From: Saxidomus purpurata
Lineage: Eukaryota > Mollusca > Bivalvia > Venerida > Veneridae
DNA length: 64,000 nucleotides
Assembly (NCBI GenBank): GCA_022818135.1
Contig: JAFMSR010000003.1
Location: forward strand, 33,875,494-33,939,493
Reading direction: 5' to 3'
Position 1 is the first letter of the stretch; each line of letters starts with the position of its first letter. Position numbers and translations under genes: made by a program. Positions 35,001 through 50,000 of the stretch are shown here, one piece after another. The notes beneath the pieces were generated by a model, which saw nothing but the letters and a program-made list of their open reading frames with translations, was not told the origin of the DNA and did not search any database.

Positions 35001-38000
35001 TTATTTGTAAGGATTACTTGACCTGTTATATAGGACTGCAAGGAAATTTCGGAAAATAAGAAAGAAAAGCATTTAAAGTTGAACATGTTGATAACAGAAA
35101 TGCCTAATCTGCAGAAGTTATGTTACAGTATATGGGAGCGGCTTAACATCATAATCTTTGCAAACAGATGGACTGTCTTATCCCGTAATTATCGAGTACA
35201 TGTACACTTTGAATGAATAAGCACCTAAATATATCACACTAATTGCCTTATGTGACAGGTATAGTTTAAATTCTAGACATTGGATTTCCGCTTGACTCCC
35301 ACACCTGTTGGGGGCAAATGTATTTTGCCCTTGCAGCTAGTGCAGATTATGATCAGCCTATACATATTGTGTAGTTTGATCATAATCTGCATGGTTTGTG
35401 AATTTTCCCTGAACACCCTTTTGAACAATTAATGGTACTGTCCAAATTAATAGATAGACAAGTCCATTTGGCAATTTAGGAGGGTAAGGTGTATCATTAG
35501 GTTGCCTCCACACTGTATAGTTGGTAGTGCCTCTGTCATCTAAACAGTCCACATTGTATGCTAAGCCTATTACATATGCGACTATAAAGCTTCAAAAACA
35601 GAGTTAACCTCTTTCTTTTTTGTGTCCGGCCCCCAATCAGCTGCAATGCAAAATACTGACCAGAACTCATATGCTTAGAAATGTAGTTCTAGTCTGACAG
35701 ATATCATAATATACTCTCAATATATTGTAAAAATTACCATCGATTATCCTTATTCCGAAAGATAATGTATTTTGATTTCTTTGAATGTACATTATTGCGG
35801 GCTGCAGCAGCGGCCCGCTATATTTAATAAGTGGTTGGAAAATGTAACATGTAGGTGAAGTAGTGTATATAGTTCTTTGAACAAAATGTTATGAAAATCA
35901 CCTACGAAGTTACGATAAAGAATGGGTTAAACCACTGTTCATTGTGTAGCTTTAAAATTGTCAAAAAATTGAAATTTCTATCTTTTATCCTTGTAAAACG
36001 TCAAATTATTTTATATGCTTATGTAACGTCTAATAAGTAGTGAAAAGTTTTTATTGTTCGGCCAGTATAAAAATCAGTCAAACATGCCGGTATCTTCCGG
36101 TATCGGGTAAAGTGGGTCTGAGAATCACCTTAATGGAACATAGCGTAGAACATATATTATAATATTGCTGCGTTAACTTTGTTTTTATTAACGCTGAATG
36201 AAAATAGGGCTCATATATACAATCTAATGAAAAAATGTATAAAGACTATGTAAAGCTTTTTCATGAATATGATTTTTGTTTCTTTTTAAATCATAAATGA
36301 TACACTGAAAATGAGAAAGAGTTACTAAGTTATTATACCCCCAAAACGAAGTTTAGGGGGGTATATAGGAGTCACCCGGTGGTTGGTGGTCGGTCGGTCG
36401 GTCGGTCGGTCGGTCGGGCGGTCTGTTGCATTTTCCTTGTCCGGAGCATAACTTGAAAACTACTAGTTGGAATTCAATACAACTTCATACAATGGTCAAG
36501 CACATTGAGAGGAAGTGCAGTGCACAAGAACTATAACTCCATCTTCACTAATTACAGAGTTATTGCCCTTTGTTACTTTTCCTTGTCCGGAGCATAACTT
36601 GAAAACTACAAGTTGGAATTCAATACAACTTCATACAATGGTCAAGCACATTGAGAGGAAGTGCAGTGCGCAAGAACCATAACTCCATCTTGACTAATTA
36701 CAGAGTTATTGCCCTTTGTTACTTTTCCTTGTCCGGAGCATAACTTGAAAACTACTAGTTGGAATTCAATACAACTTCATACAATGATCAAGCACACTCA
36801 GAGGAAGTGCAGTGTACAAGAACTATAACTCCATCTTGAGTATTTACTGAGTTATTGCCCTTTGTTACTTTTACTTGTCCGAGCATAACTTGAAAACTAC
36901 TGGTTGGAATTCAATACAACTTCATACAATGGTCAAGCACATTGAGAGGAAGTGCAGTGCACAAGAACTATAACTCCATCTTGACTAATTACAGAGTTAT
37001 TGCCCTTTGTTACTTTTCCTTGTCGCAGAGCATAACTTGAAAACTACAAGTTGGAATTCAATACAACTTCATACAATGATCAAGCACATTTGGAGGAAGT
37101 GCAGTGCACAGGAACTATAACTCCATCTTGACTCATTACAGAGTTATTACCCTTTGTTACTTTTCCTTGTCCGGAGCATAACTTGAAAACTTCTGGTTGG
37201 AATTCAATACAACTTCATACAATGGTCAAGCACAGTGAGAGGGAATGCAGTGCACAGGAACCATAACTCCATCTTGACTAATTACAGTGTTATGCCCTTT
37301 GTTACTTTTCCCTGTCTGGAGCATTTTTGAAAACTACAAGTTGGGATTCAATACAACTTCATACAATGGTCAAGCACAATGAGAGGAACTGCTAAGAACA
37401 ATATCTCTTTTTAGTTTGTTTGCAAGGTATTATGTTGCTACGAACTTCTTCAGTTTATAAAGCAATCCTTTTGGGGGTATTAATCACATTTAGTGATAGC
37501 TCTAGTTAAGAGTTACAAACCAGATAGTCAAGTATTTGCTTTACACGAACCTAGAATATATATTTATTCTGTCTCTGTTATAAATTTGCATCTCCCATTT
37601 TAGAATATTTACATGAAAGCTTTGTTTCTAGGCCCGCTGTGATACGTAGTATTACAGTTTTTTTGTTGTGTATTTACCACATACTCGTTCTGTGAGACAG
37701 GTTGTGGCATTACAATAATTCTCTTATTGGTTTCCATTATTTAAATGTCTATATTGAAGCATTACATAAAGATTATGCTACAGTTTGAAAATTTCTCTGT
37801 ACAGTTGTTTTTATGTTTTTAGCAAAGATGGTCCATTAGAAAGGTAAAAATGGTGACATATTTTGATGAATAGTAGGGTTGTTGTTTATGTGTGTGCAGG
37901 GTTAAGACTATTACAGTCAGGTTTTAATTAACAACTTTACTTAATTCTCTTGTCACTCCCCTACCTGGATGGTAAATTAACTAAAACATTAAAACTTTTG

Positions 38001-41000
38001 TGTAGATAGATATATATACCTAGGCAGCTCTTGTATACTATTTCTAATCATTCACTTCAGTGAACTGACTAAGCCTGATGTTGGTGGATACTGTTGATGA
38101 GATAGTAAATGTTCACTGATGTTAATTTTCAGTTACTGGTCACCATTCATTTTCGTCCTAAGCATCAACATTTAATAACTTCAACATTTTATAGATTGGG
38201 TGTCTTCAAAAATGAAATACAACTCATTTCAGAAAGATCGTTTTTGATGTATAGTACCCGCTTCTCATGAACTTTCAGAAAATACTGAACAGGTTCAAAC
38301 TTTAAAGGAATTATTATACCCCCAAAACAAAGTCACCCTGGTTGGAATTCAATACACCTTCATACAATGGTCAAGCACAATGAGAGGAAGTGCAGTGTTC
38401 AAGAACCATAACTCTATCTTGACTTTTTACAGAGTTATTGCCCTTTGTTACTTTTCCTTGTCTGGAGCATAACTTGAAAACTACTGGTTGGAATTCAATA
38501 TGACTTCATACAATGGTGAAGCACAATGACATTACCAAGAACCATAGCCCTATTTTAGTTTCTTTTACAAGGTATTCTGTCACTAATAACTTCTTCAGTT
38601 GACAAAGCAGTCTTACAGAGGTATTAATCACATTTAGTGATAGCTCTAGTTTTGGTGATTTTTAGAACACAACATTGTACATTACAAAATATTGATAAAA
38701 CAGTCAAGATTATTTGTAATTGAAATAGATAACAAATTCTTGGTATTAGTTTTTTGTGGCAATGGTTACTGTAATGTAAAGGGAAGTAACTGTTTGTAGA
38801 TTTTTGTGTGAGAATGTAAATGCATGACTTGTTACAGCTTCAGCTGACTGTTTCAAGTTTAGGGTTGTGGTGAATAATTTAACACATGTCATGCAGTGTA
38901 GCATTACATCAAACACTTCTAGGAAAATATGCAAATTATCTAATATAACAAATCGAAGTGACTAAGCATAAGTTTATTGAATACGTTACTCACTGAAACA
39001 TCAAAAGATATTTACAAATATTGAAGCTAGTAAAATCAGCTGAGACAGTTTGTACAGTGAGTATACATTTCATACCATTACAGTTCTTAATAAAAAAGTT
39101 TGGCAAGCTCTAAGACCTTGTTCTCCAACACCACAGTAGTCCATGATATGCCTTTTATTAGCCGTAGTACCCATACTTATGGGTTTAAACTAGCTGCAGT
39201 GCTGGGATCATAGTTTGTGACATATATTTCCAGCAAATTGTCCAAGAATACCGGCCCCCTGTATTTCTCAGACATAAGCATGGAATCCCTATCAGAAGCT
39301 GAACACATTAACCATTTCTTTATCAAGAAACATCTAAGTTGTAGGCACTGTAGTGTAGGTTTTAAGATGAGAATTTTAATATTTTATATGTGAACCGTTT
39401 TCTTTCCTTAAAGCCCATGCTTCACTCTGTATCAACATGTATAATATCATGGGTATTGCATTTTAAATTTCATGACACATACCCACTGATGCAAAGAATG
39501 TATTTACATGTTTTATCAAAATACTCAAGAAAAGTTTTCCTCATGTTTTAGATAATATCTAAGTAAAAACGGTTGTGTACTTTTATAGGTATGTACTTTC
39601 ATTCTTGTCAAACTCAGCTTTGCTGTAATGATTTACCTCTCTTTTAAGTCACTGTAGAGTCTATTCTGAGCATTTGCTGTACTGGTAGGGGAGATAACCA
39701 GAGCAGGACTGGTGTCTTATTGGGCCCTGCAGTCCACATGTTTAAAAGGATGCTAACTCTGCACACACATAACAATACAAGAGTTTTCATTTGAGATGTA
39801 CCCTCATCGTCTTTTCCACTGGTGTGTGTTTGGAATTGCACATCTTTCCTTTTTCCTTTAGGTTTCAAAAATGGTAATTGAGGTTTCTGAATATTTTAGA
39901 GTTCTCTGGGAAATTGCAAGCTCCCCTGAGCCACAGACTTTGTTAGTCATTGTGTGTAAGTGTCACAGTCTAACTTTCATCCTCATAGAATTTGGTAAAA
40001 CTTTCTCAGAGCAACAACCAAGTTCCATTAATTAGGTCAGTCATGTTGAAAACCAGGTCACCAGGTGGTATAAATGGAACAGGATGAATCACAATAATAC
40101 CAGTAAAATAAAGTTTACATTTTAAAATTATCACATTTTACTGTACAAGCATTCTACTTGACTTTATACAATTTTGACCAGGTTATAATGCTTGAGGTAA
40201 AAATGAACCTTTCTTGAAAGCCTTTGAGTAAAAGATGCCAAAGGGTTTACATGTATATATTGTTTATAAAGATTTTTATAAATAAGACTTCAAAGCAGGT
40301 CCATCTTTACCTTAAAACTACCAGTAGGTATCAAAAGTGTTTCTCAGGGGAGTGACTTAAGGGCCAGATGGGTCTCTTGCTCCTCTAGATGTAGGCTATT
40401 CTCTATATCCAAGAACAAAAATTGTGCATGTAATTTAAGGTATGACATTTTCTATATATTGTTATGGACTTCGTAACATCTTCATGTTTATTGTTATGAT
40501 GGTTTGTGTTAAATAACTTTTGAAATGTTTGAATTTTCTTTACTTCTGAGAATGGTTTTGTTATGGTTCTGTTAAATTTTGACCACTCTCTGTTAGAGCT
40601 TATGCACGAAGTATGAATTCAGGTAAACTGTCTTCGATTGCTGAACTCATGTCAAGATTAAGTTTCCTCACAGGTCTATAATCTAAATGTACTTAAATTC
40701 AGGTTGGAGCCTTACAATATAGTGATGGTGCCAAAAAAAACTGGTAACCATAACAGTAGCATTGTTATTCCTACGTACCAAAGTTTACTTTTATTGATAG
40801 TTTAATTTTTGTTGTTTGTACAGGAGAATTTTTTATCTCCAGAATTAACTTTTTACCCCTCTGTAGGCAAGGTACTCTTTGTGACTAGTGTAGATTATGA
40901 TCAGTCGGCATATCAGTGTTGTCAGGTCAATATCTATGCTGTTTACTGTACTCAATCAATGAATGTTTAGAGAGCATCCATTTGAACAAAAAAGTACTAT

Positions 41001-44000
41001 CATAGTTGTAGGTAAACATTTGCTCTGTACTGAATAATATTGTACTGACTGACAATAGAGTAGGACTGGTTACAGTGTCAAACAAGGTATTTTTTTGCAG
41101 TGACCTATCTCAAGATTTGTGTTACTGTAACATGTTTACCTTGTAATTTCAGTCGTGGAGTAAAGTCAATCCATTGGAGTGACAATATTTTAGCAGGACA
41201 ATGTTATATGTGTGTGGTCCATGACAGAAATATCTCTATATGGAAGGTTGAAGGTGGCCAACCAAACTTGAACTTCAAACAGATCAGGAAAATTAATATT
41301 CAGCCAATACCACAAGGTAAGTAAAGTGTACAACCTCTCCCCCTACAAGCAATTTGTGTATACAGAATGATGAAGGTGGGACATTGGTATGCAAGACAAC
41401 GTTCTTTTTCAGAAGGAGAGGAAAGGGAGACTGCTCACTTAACTTTTGGGGGAAAAGACCGTAAAGTGATTCAGCACATGGGAATAAGATACCTGAAGTC
41501 GGTTTTAAGGGAAAACATTTTGATTTGAAAGAATTTTTTTGAGCTGAAGACATCAATAAGGCCTAAGTGGCCCGTGCTGCAGAAGGAAAATAATCCTTCA
41601 ATGTAAACCTGTATTAAGTGCATTATTCACTGAAAGCTAACCAAAGGTCATTTACAAACCAATCTGTCAGTGCAAATGCTAAATAACATCCAAAAAATGA
41701 TAAATTTTTCAGGACAACTTTGAAGTCAACCAACAAATATATTTACTTGTCAGTATAGAGAACAGTGAAGAGAATATTAAGTGTGTTGCTTGAGTAGAAA
41801 GTGTTTACATCTTTAATATAATGGCTTGGTATCAGTTTCTGCATATTTTGAGTAATAAAATAAGGATTTAGATAATGATAGTACAGTTTTTACATTATCT
41901 GTTCTTAACTATGAGAACATAGTAGAACAGACATTTGAGATGTTGTATAAAGGTTTAATTATAACATCCTAACCTACTTAAACTTTGTATCAAATTCTAT
42001 CGTTTTTGATGTAGGACCATCAAAAATGTTTTCTTTTGTAGTCAACGACATATCTTTCTTGACAGTCAACCTTCTTTCATAAAGTGCCTCTGGTCAAGGC
42101 AGGCACTTGAATGATAGACCCTTAAATTTAGTTCCACTTACTGTGAATACATTCTTGAAAGTTTTTCATTACTATAAATGGGAAAAATATCAGTTGCTTA
42201 CTGTAAAAAGGGAGGTAAATCATTGCAAAAAAGGGAGGGAAATCATTGTACAAGAAAACAAAGAACTATGTCTTCATAAAGAAATGAAATACTGTTAATA
42301 ATAGGCATAAAATACAGAAACAAACAAAGCAAACAAAAGTAAACAGAATAAACAGAACAAACAACACAAAGAGACAACAAAATTTGTGTAAGAGTTAGTT
42401 TTACTTGTAATTCATTATGTTACGTACTTACTAAAAAGTGTCCTGATACTCCTGACATATTAGTGTATTTAATTTTCTACTATACATCTGCCAGCAGGTG
42501 ACCTTTTGTTCCCTAAGTCAAAGACATAGAAGCTCCCAGGAGGTTTGCCTCAAAGTTACATATGTCTCAAAGTTTCCTACAAAAGATAAGAGTTACTTGA
42601 TTTATAACATATAATTATATACTATTTGTGCACTGATTGTAAATAAAGTGTTTATTAGTTCATAGACATAAATAATAGTTTGACACATAAAAAGTCAAAC
42701 ACTTTGATCAAACAATCTTAAACTGATAAAATTGAGAGTGAAGCCTTAAATTAAGGTAATACAATACTTAAAGAACTTCTAATCTATTTTTCATCTCAAA
42801 CTTTTTTTGGTTCAAGACATTGAGATAAGAATGTTTTAAAGCCACCTATATTTAAAAAACAATTTGAGATTTATGGTTTAAATGTCCGTTGGTGAAAGAT
42901 TGTTTCTTCATTTAAACAGTGAATGCATGTGGATGGTATGTGATAAGTGGGTATTATTTTGACATTTCAGTTGTGGAAATATTTGAAAATTTTGACAAAT
43001 CAATGAAGATTGCTGTAATTATAGTGAATATCTTGTTATACAGAAATTGAGCAATTAAAATTTAATAGAATTTCAATTATTAAATCAATAATGGAAATTT
43101 AACCAATTAAACAAGCTTTCAGTTGTGGTGAGTGGTTTAACAATTCAAGCGCAATTTATTTCATGTTTTCTCATTTACTGTATAAGTACTAGTTTTGGCG
43201 GGGGTTTTGTTTTGGCTATATTGGCGGTCTACATTGAATGCGCCAAATCTGAACACCGTCAATGTATATCACCGCAGTTATAAACCACCGCCAATAATTA
43301 AGTAATGCTGAACTGTAAAACTTCAAAACCTTTTTTAATCAGTATTTAATGGTACACAAAGTGGTATAAATTACATGTGTTTTATATTTTTATTGCAAAC
43401 GTGTAAAAACATGTGCCGTGTATTTGCAATTAAAATCATACTCTAGTAGTAGCTTTCCTTGATTAAATGTTTTGCATTTTATGTCAAGGTTTTATTTTGG
43501 CAGCTTATGTGATTTGCGCCAATTTAAGACAACGTCAGTTCAAAACACTTTCGAAAAAATGCCAAGAAATAAAGCGCCATTCAGTACTTCTTTTTGTGTC
43601 ACCTGCATAGCAGCGCGAACACATAGGAATCACTTATTCCGTCGTTGTCGTTCGGCGTCTGCGTCACACTTTTCATTAAAATCTACTATCCAGGCCATGT
43701 CTCAATAATCATACAATGTATTGGGCTTCCCAATCAACACAGCTACTAAAAGACACAGGTTGGATAACTCTGGATGGAATTTATTACAAGTTACAGTCCT
43801 TTTTTCACTTAGAAAAGTTACACTCTGGTTAAAGTTTGGTTAAAGTTTTACATGCAACTACTATTAACAATAACTATAAATGATCTGAAACTTCATTAAT
43901 GTCTTCAGGGGTATCAAACAATCAAGTTAGGTAACTCTTAATTGAATTTATCACAAATTATGGGCCTTGTCGACTTAGAAATTTTGGTGAAAGTTTTACA

Positions 44001-47000
44001 TGCAACTTCTATAAAGCACATGACAGGGTAACCACTAATAGGTATGATTTGAAACGTTACTTATGTCTTCAGGGGTAACAAACAATCAAGTTAGATAACT
44101 CTTAAGGAGTTTATCACAAATTATGGCCGTTGTCTAACTTTTGTTTAAAGCATTCAGTGCAGCTACTATGAATCACATATCTCAGTATCCATTTATGAGA
44201 ATAATTCGAAACTTTCCTAGTGTCTTTAGGGCTACCAAGTAATAAAGTTAGATAACTCTTTATCTAATTTATCACATATTCTGTCATACTTTCGTTCATA
44301 ATTATTGCTGACCAAATTCAAATCAAGACGCTATAGCAGGCAATGTGTGTTCCGAGGAACACCAATCAGGTTTTCTTTTGATCTAATATGTGTTTATGTG
44401 AGAATATTTAGAAGTATATTCCTCATTTGACAGTGGATTCATTCTAAATCACTGTTCTATGAACTGTTGTAAAAGTTGTAAGATGAGAATATTTGCTGTA
44501 TGACTCTTGTTTTGCTTTGCAGGATGTCTATGGAACCCACGCCGTGACATTTTGTGTGTTCTTTGTCCACAACAGTCAAGTTTGTACTACAGTCACGTGC
44601 AAAACAAAGGCAGTCAAGTTTTACTTCAGTTAGACAGGTATATTTTGTTCTATAGTCATGCAAAACAAAGTTTACTTCAGTTAGACAGGTATGTTTTGTT
44701 CTATAGTCATGCAAAACAAAGTTTACTTCAGTTAGACAGGTATGTTTTGTTCTATAGTCATGCAAAACGAAGTTTTCTTCAGTTGGACAGGTATGTTTTG
44801 TTCTATAGTCATGCAAAACAAAGTTAGCTTCAGTTAGACAGGTATGTTTTGTTCTATAGTCATGCAAATTGTTCTATAGTCATGCGAAACAAAGTTTGCT
44901 TCAGTTAGACAGGTATGTTTTGTTCTATAGTCATGCAAAACAAGTTTTCTTCAGTTATAGTCTATAGTCATGCAAAACAAGGTTTACTTCAGTTAGACAG
45001 GTATGTTTTGTTCTATAGTCATGCAAATTGTTCTATAGTCATGCAAAACAAAGTTTACTTCAGTTAGACAGGTATGTTTTGTTCTATAGTCATGCAAATT
45101 GTTATCTATAGTCATGCAAAACAAAGTTTGCTTCAGTTAGACAGGTATGTTTTGTTCTATAGTGCATGCAAAACAAAGTTTACTTCAGTTGACAGGTATT
45201 TGTTCTATAGTCATGCAAATTTTTATCTATAGTCATGCAAAACAAAGTTTGCTTCAGTTAGACAGGTATGTTTTGTTCTTTAGTCATGCAAAAAAAAGTT
45301 TGCTTCAGTTAGACAGGTATATTTTGTTCTTTAGTCATGCAAAAAAAGTTTACTTCAGTTAGACAGGTATATTTTGTTCTTTAGTCATGAAAAAAATAGT
45401 TTACTTCAGTTAGACAGGTATGTTTTGTTCTTTAGTCATGCAAAAGAAGTTTACTTCAGTTAGACAGGAATATTTTGTTCTATAGTTATGAAAAACATAG
45501 TTTACTTCAGTTAGACGGGAATATTTTGTTCTATAGTCATGAAAAACAAAGTTTGCTTCAGTTAGACAGGTATGTTTTGTTCTATAGTCATGCAAAAAAA
45601 GTTTACTTCAGTTAGACAGGAATATTTTGTTCTATAGTCATGAAAAACAAAGTTTACTTCAGTTAGACAGGTATGTTTCGTTCTTTAGTCATGCAAAAAA
45701 AGTTTACTTCAGTTAGACAGGAATATTTTGTTCTATAGTCATGAAAAACAAAGTTTACTTCAGTTAGACAGGTAATTTGTTTTCAACAGTGTGTATCACA
45801 AAGATGTTTAAAAAAGTTTGATAAACTTAAGTCAAAGAATTTGCCAAATTTGAGTGAGAAACAAGCCCTCCAGATGAAAGAAACGAAAAACACAAGGACA
45901 TTACCTCATAGACCAGGTGATTATAAATTGGTTCCAGGTTGGATGAAAATGTCACTAGAAGATGCTCTGGTGTTAGACATACAGAAAGTTAACCATCTTA
46001 TGATATAACTAACAAGGCACAGTCTATATTTGGGTTTTTTATTGTAGCGTAACCAGTCACATGCTCAGAAATAATTTTGGAAGGTTATGTTTCCATGGTG
46101 TTTTTGGTTCATACCTGGTTCTTGCATAAATTAACATGTGATGTTTGCAGAGGTTACAGTAAGGTTAAGGCTAAGATGTACAAAATATCCTAAAAATGCA
46201 TATAAGATGCTGTAATTTTGGCAACACAAAACTTACCCAATACACAATATCTGTTCCAATAGGTGTTTATCTGTATTTATAACACCTGATGTGAAATTAA
46301 AAGTATGAACTGAGACAGTATTTGCTTAACACAATTAAGGTTGTGTATTTATATATTTTAGGGAGAAGATCCGATGTGGTTGTTGGTCAACTGATGGTTT
46401 GAAACTGGTTCTTTGTATTGGAACTGCTCTTATGGTTTGTACTTGGAAATGTTTAGTTCATGTGTTCAATTTGAATGTTTATTCAGTACACTATGTACTA
46501 TCAGATTTTATCAAAATATCTGCATGGTGTGGTTCACAACATTAAACATTTTTGGAAATATGTTTATATGACATTATGGTCTCTTGTGGAAAGAGATGTG
46601 AATACTGGTGAGGAAACTAAGGAACACCGGTTAGGCTTCACTGACTGACCAGATCCAGTGGAAATTTACTGAATGCGAAACAAGTTGAGATTTTGACAGA
46701 ATGATTCTGTTGCCATAGCAGTTACTGGACATTCAGAAACTTATTTCACAATTTGCAGATAGATTATGTGGCATGCAATTACACATGTAACTGCAGTAGG
46801 TTTGTGTTGTTGTAGGGGGATAAAATCTTCATTTTACAGTTAAATTACATTAACTTTAACTTTCAGGTTTATCATTGGTCAGATATTGACAGTTCTGTTA
46901 CCCAGTATACTGCAGTACCTTGGACAGTACCACAGTAAGTTTGTTATCACATGATGTGATATTTACTATTCTGTTACTTAGTACAAGCAAAAAACTACCT

Positions 47001-50000
47001 TGAACATTACCAAGGGTATGTTTGTGATCATATAGTCTGAACCTTAGGAACTTATTTATATGCAATATCAATCTGTAAGTTTGCTAATGTCTGATCTATT
47101 ATTGACTGCTCTGTTATCCAGTACAGTGCAATACCTTGAACAGGACCAGGGTATGTTTGTTAATTATGTCTCCCCCTCATATAATGGGGGAGACATATTG
47201 TTTTTGGTCTAGTCTGTCTGTCTGTCTGTTTGTCACAAATTGTCTCCATATTTCTTGAAACCCTTGAAGGATTACAGAATAACTCACCACAAATGTTCAC
47301 CATATTGAGACAATGTGCAAAGCGCACTTTGGTTCAAGGTTAAGATCACAATTAGAGATCAAAGGTCATATGACTATATTTATGTCCACTCCATATCTCT
47401 TGAACCCCTTGAAGGATTTTAGAATAACTCACTACCACAAAATCAGTATTACAATTTTTGACAATGGGGAGACATATGTTTTTGTGACAAAAACAACCAC
47501 CAGTGTCTGACCTATTATTGACTGCTATGTTAAACAATCCAGTACAATACCTTGAACAGGACCACTATAAGTTTGTTAATGTCTGACCTTTTATTGACTG
47601 CTATGTTAAACAATCCAGTACAATACCTTGAACAGGACCACTATAAGTTTGTAGATGTCTGACCTATTAGTGACTGCTATGTAAACAATCCAGTGCACTA
47701 CATTGAACCGTACCAGGGTAAGTTTGTTAAAGTCTGACCTAGGGATTTGACGCTATGTTTTCCAATCCAGTGCAAACCTTGAAAACTACCACTAGTAAAT
47801 GTCTGACCTATTATTGACTGCTATGTTAAACAATCTAGTACAATACCTTGAACAGTACCACAGTAAGTTTGTTAATGTCAGACCTATTATTGACTGCTAT
47901 ATTAACCAATCCAGTGCAAAGCCTTGAACACTACCACTATAAGTTTGTTAATGCCTGACCTATTATTGACTGCTATGTTAACCAATCCAGTGCAATACCT
48001 TGAACAGTACTACAGGTAAGTTTGTTAATGTCTGACCTATTATTGACTGCTATGTTAACCAATCCAGTGCAATACCTTGAACAGTACCAGGGTAAGTTTG
48101 TTAATGTTTGACCTATTATTGACTGCTCTGTTAACCAATCCAGTGCAATACCTTGAACACTACCCTTATAAGTTTGTTAATGTCTGACCTATTATTGACT
48201 GCTATGTTAACCAATCCAATGCAATACCTTGAACACTGCCCTTATAAGTTTGTTAATGTCTGACCTATTATTGACTGCTATGTTAATCAATCCAGTGCAA
48301 TACCTTGAATTGAACAGGACAACTATATGTTTGTTAATGTCTGACCTATTATTGACTGCTATGTTAACCAATCCAGTACAATACCTTGAACACAATGTTT
48401 GTTAGTTAATGTTTGACCTATTATTGACTGCTCTTTTATCAAGAACAGTGCAATACCTTGAACACTACCACTTTAAGTTTGTTAAAGTTTGACCTATTAT
48501 TGACTGCTATGTCAGCCTTAATCCAGTGCAATACCTTGAACAGTACCAGTGTAAGTTTGTTAATGTCTGACCTGATGGTTGACTGTTCTGTTAACCAAGC
48601 CAGTGCAATACCTTGAATACTACTAGTGTAAGTTTGTTAATGTACTGACCTTATTATTGACTGATTTGTTAACCCAGTTTCAATACCTTGAACATATACA
48701 GAATTTTTAACTACCATTATACTACTCGTTAACTAATCCAGTGCAATACCTTGAGCACTACCACCGTAACTTTTGTTAATGTCTGACCTATTAAGCTAAG
48801 TTTACCAATCCAGCAATACCTTGAACCTATAAGTTTGTTAGTTAATGTTTGACCTATATTGACTTTAAAATCCAGTGCAAGACCTGATTACTACCACAGT
48901 AAGTTTGTTAGGATGTTTGACCTATTATTGACTGCTCGTTAAGCAATCCAGTGCAATACCTTGAACACCACCACAGTAAGTGTGTTAATGTCACCTATTT
49001 TACTGCTCGTTAACCAATCCAGTGCAATACCTTGAACACCACCACAGTAAGTTTGTTAATGTCTGACCTATTATTGACTGCTATGTTAACCAATCCAGTG
49101 CAATACCTTGAACACTATAAGTTTGTTAGTTAATGTTTGACCTATTATTGACTGCTCTGTTAACCAATCCAGTGCAATACCTTGAACACTACCACAGTAA
49201 GTTTGTTAATGTTTGACCTATTATTGACTGCTCTGTTAACCAATCCAGTGCAATACCTTGGACACTACACAGTAAGTTTGTTAATGTCTGACCTATTATT
49301 ACCTTTGAAAACCAATCCAGTGCAATACCTTGAACACTAACACAGTAAGTTTGTTAATGTTTACCTATTATTGACTGCTCTGTTAACCAGATCCAGTGCA
49401 AGGTACCTTGAACACCACCACTTTAAGTTTGATAATGTCTGGCCCATTATCGACTTAGCTATGTTGGCCAATCTATGTACCAATGCCTTTTTGAACAAAC
49501 TGCCTGAGTATTAATTTGTTAAAGTCTGACCTATTATTGACTGTGTGTTAGCCAATCCAGTATAATACCATAAACACTGGCACAGTAAGTTTGTTAAAGT
49601 CTGACCTATTATTTGACTGCTATGTTAGCCAATCAGTGTAATGCCTTGAACAGCTCAGTGTAAGATTTTTATTCACTGGACCTGATGGTGACAGTTTAGG
49701 ATAGTGCAATACTTGAATAGGACTGGTGCAAGTTTGTAATCACCTGACCTTATGGTGACTGTTTTGTTGCCCAGTTTCATGAATTTACAGAAAATCTACA
49801 AACAACATTCACTTCGATGCAGTCTGAGTATAATCTTCACTGTTTGTTTTGTGTGCCCTTAGCAAAGTTTAAATGAAGACCCCTATAAATGAATGGTACT
49901 GTTCAAATTGAAAATGGACCATTTAAGAAAGTTTATAGGGATTTTTAAAATATATTTTAACTGACTTTATTGACTTCTACTTTTAATCATTTAGACAGAC

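Noticed and set aside
43150..43330. GGCGGGGGTTTTG segment as a regulatory island or gene
   Set aside because: It looks like a dispersed repeat with CCGCCAA / TTGGCGG complementarity; no border could be fixed, and no coding frame is present.
44457..45595. Minus-strand frames repeating HDYRTKHTCLTE
   Set aside because: Antisense reading of the 51-bp array; an unavoidable by-product of its length.
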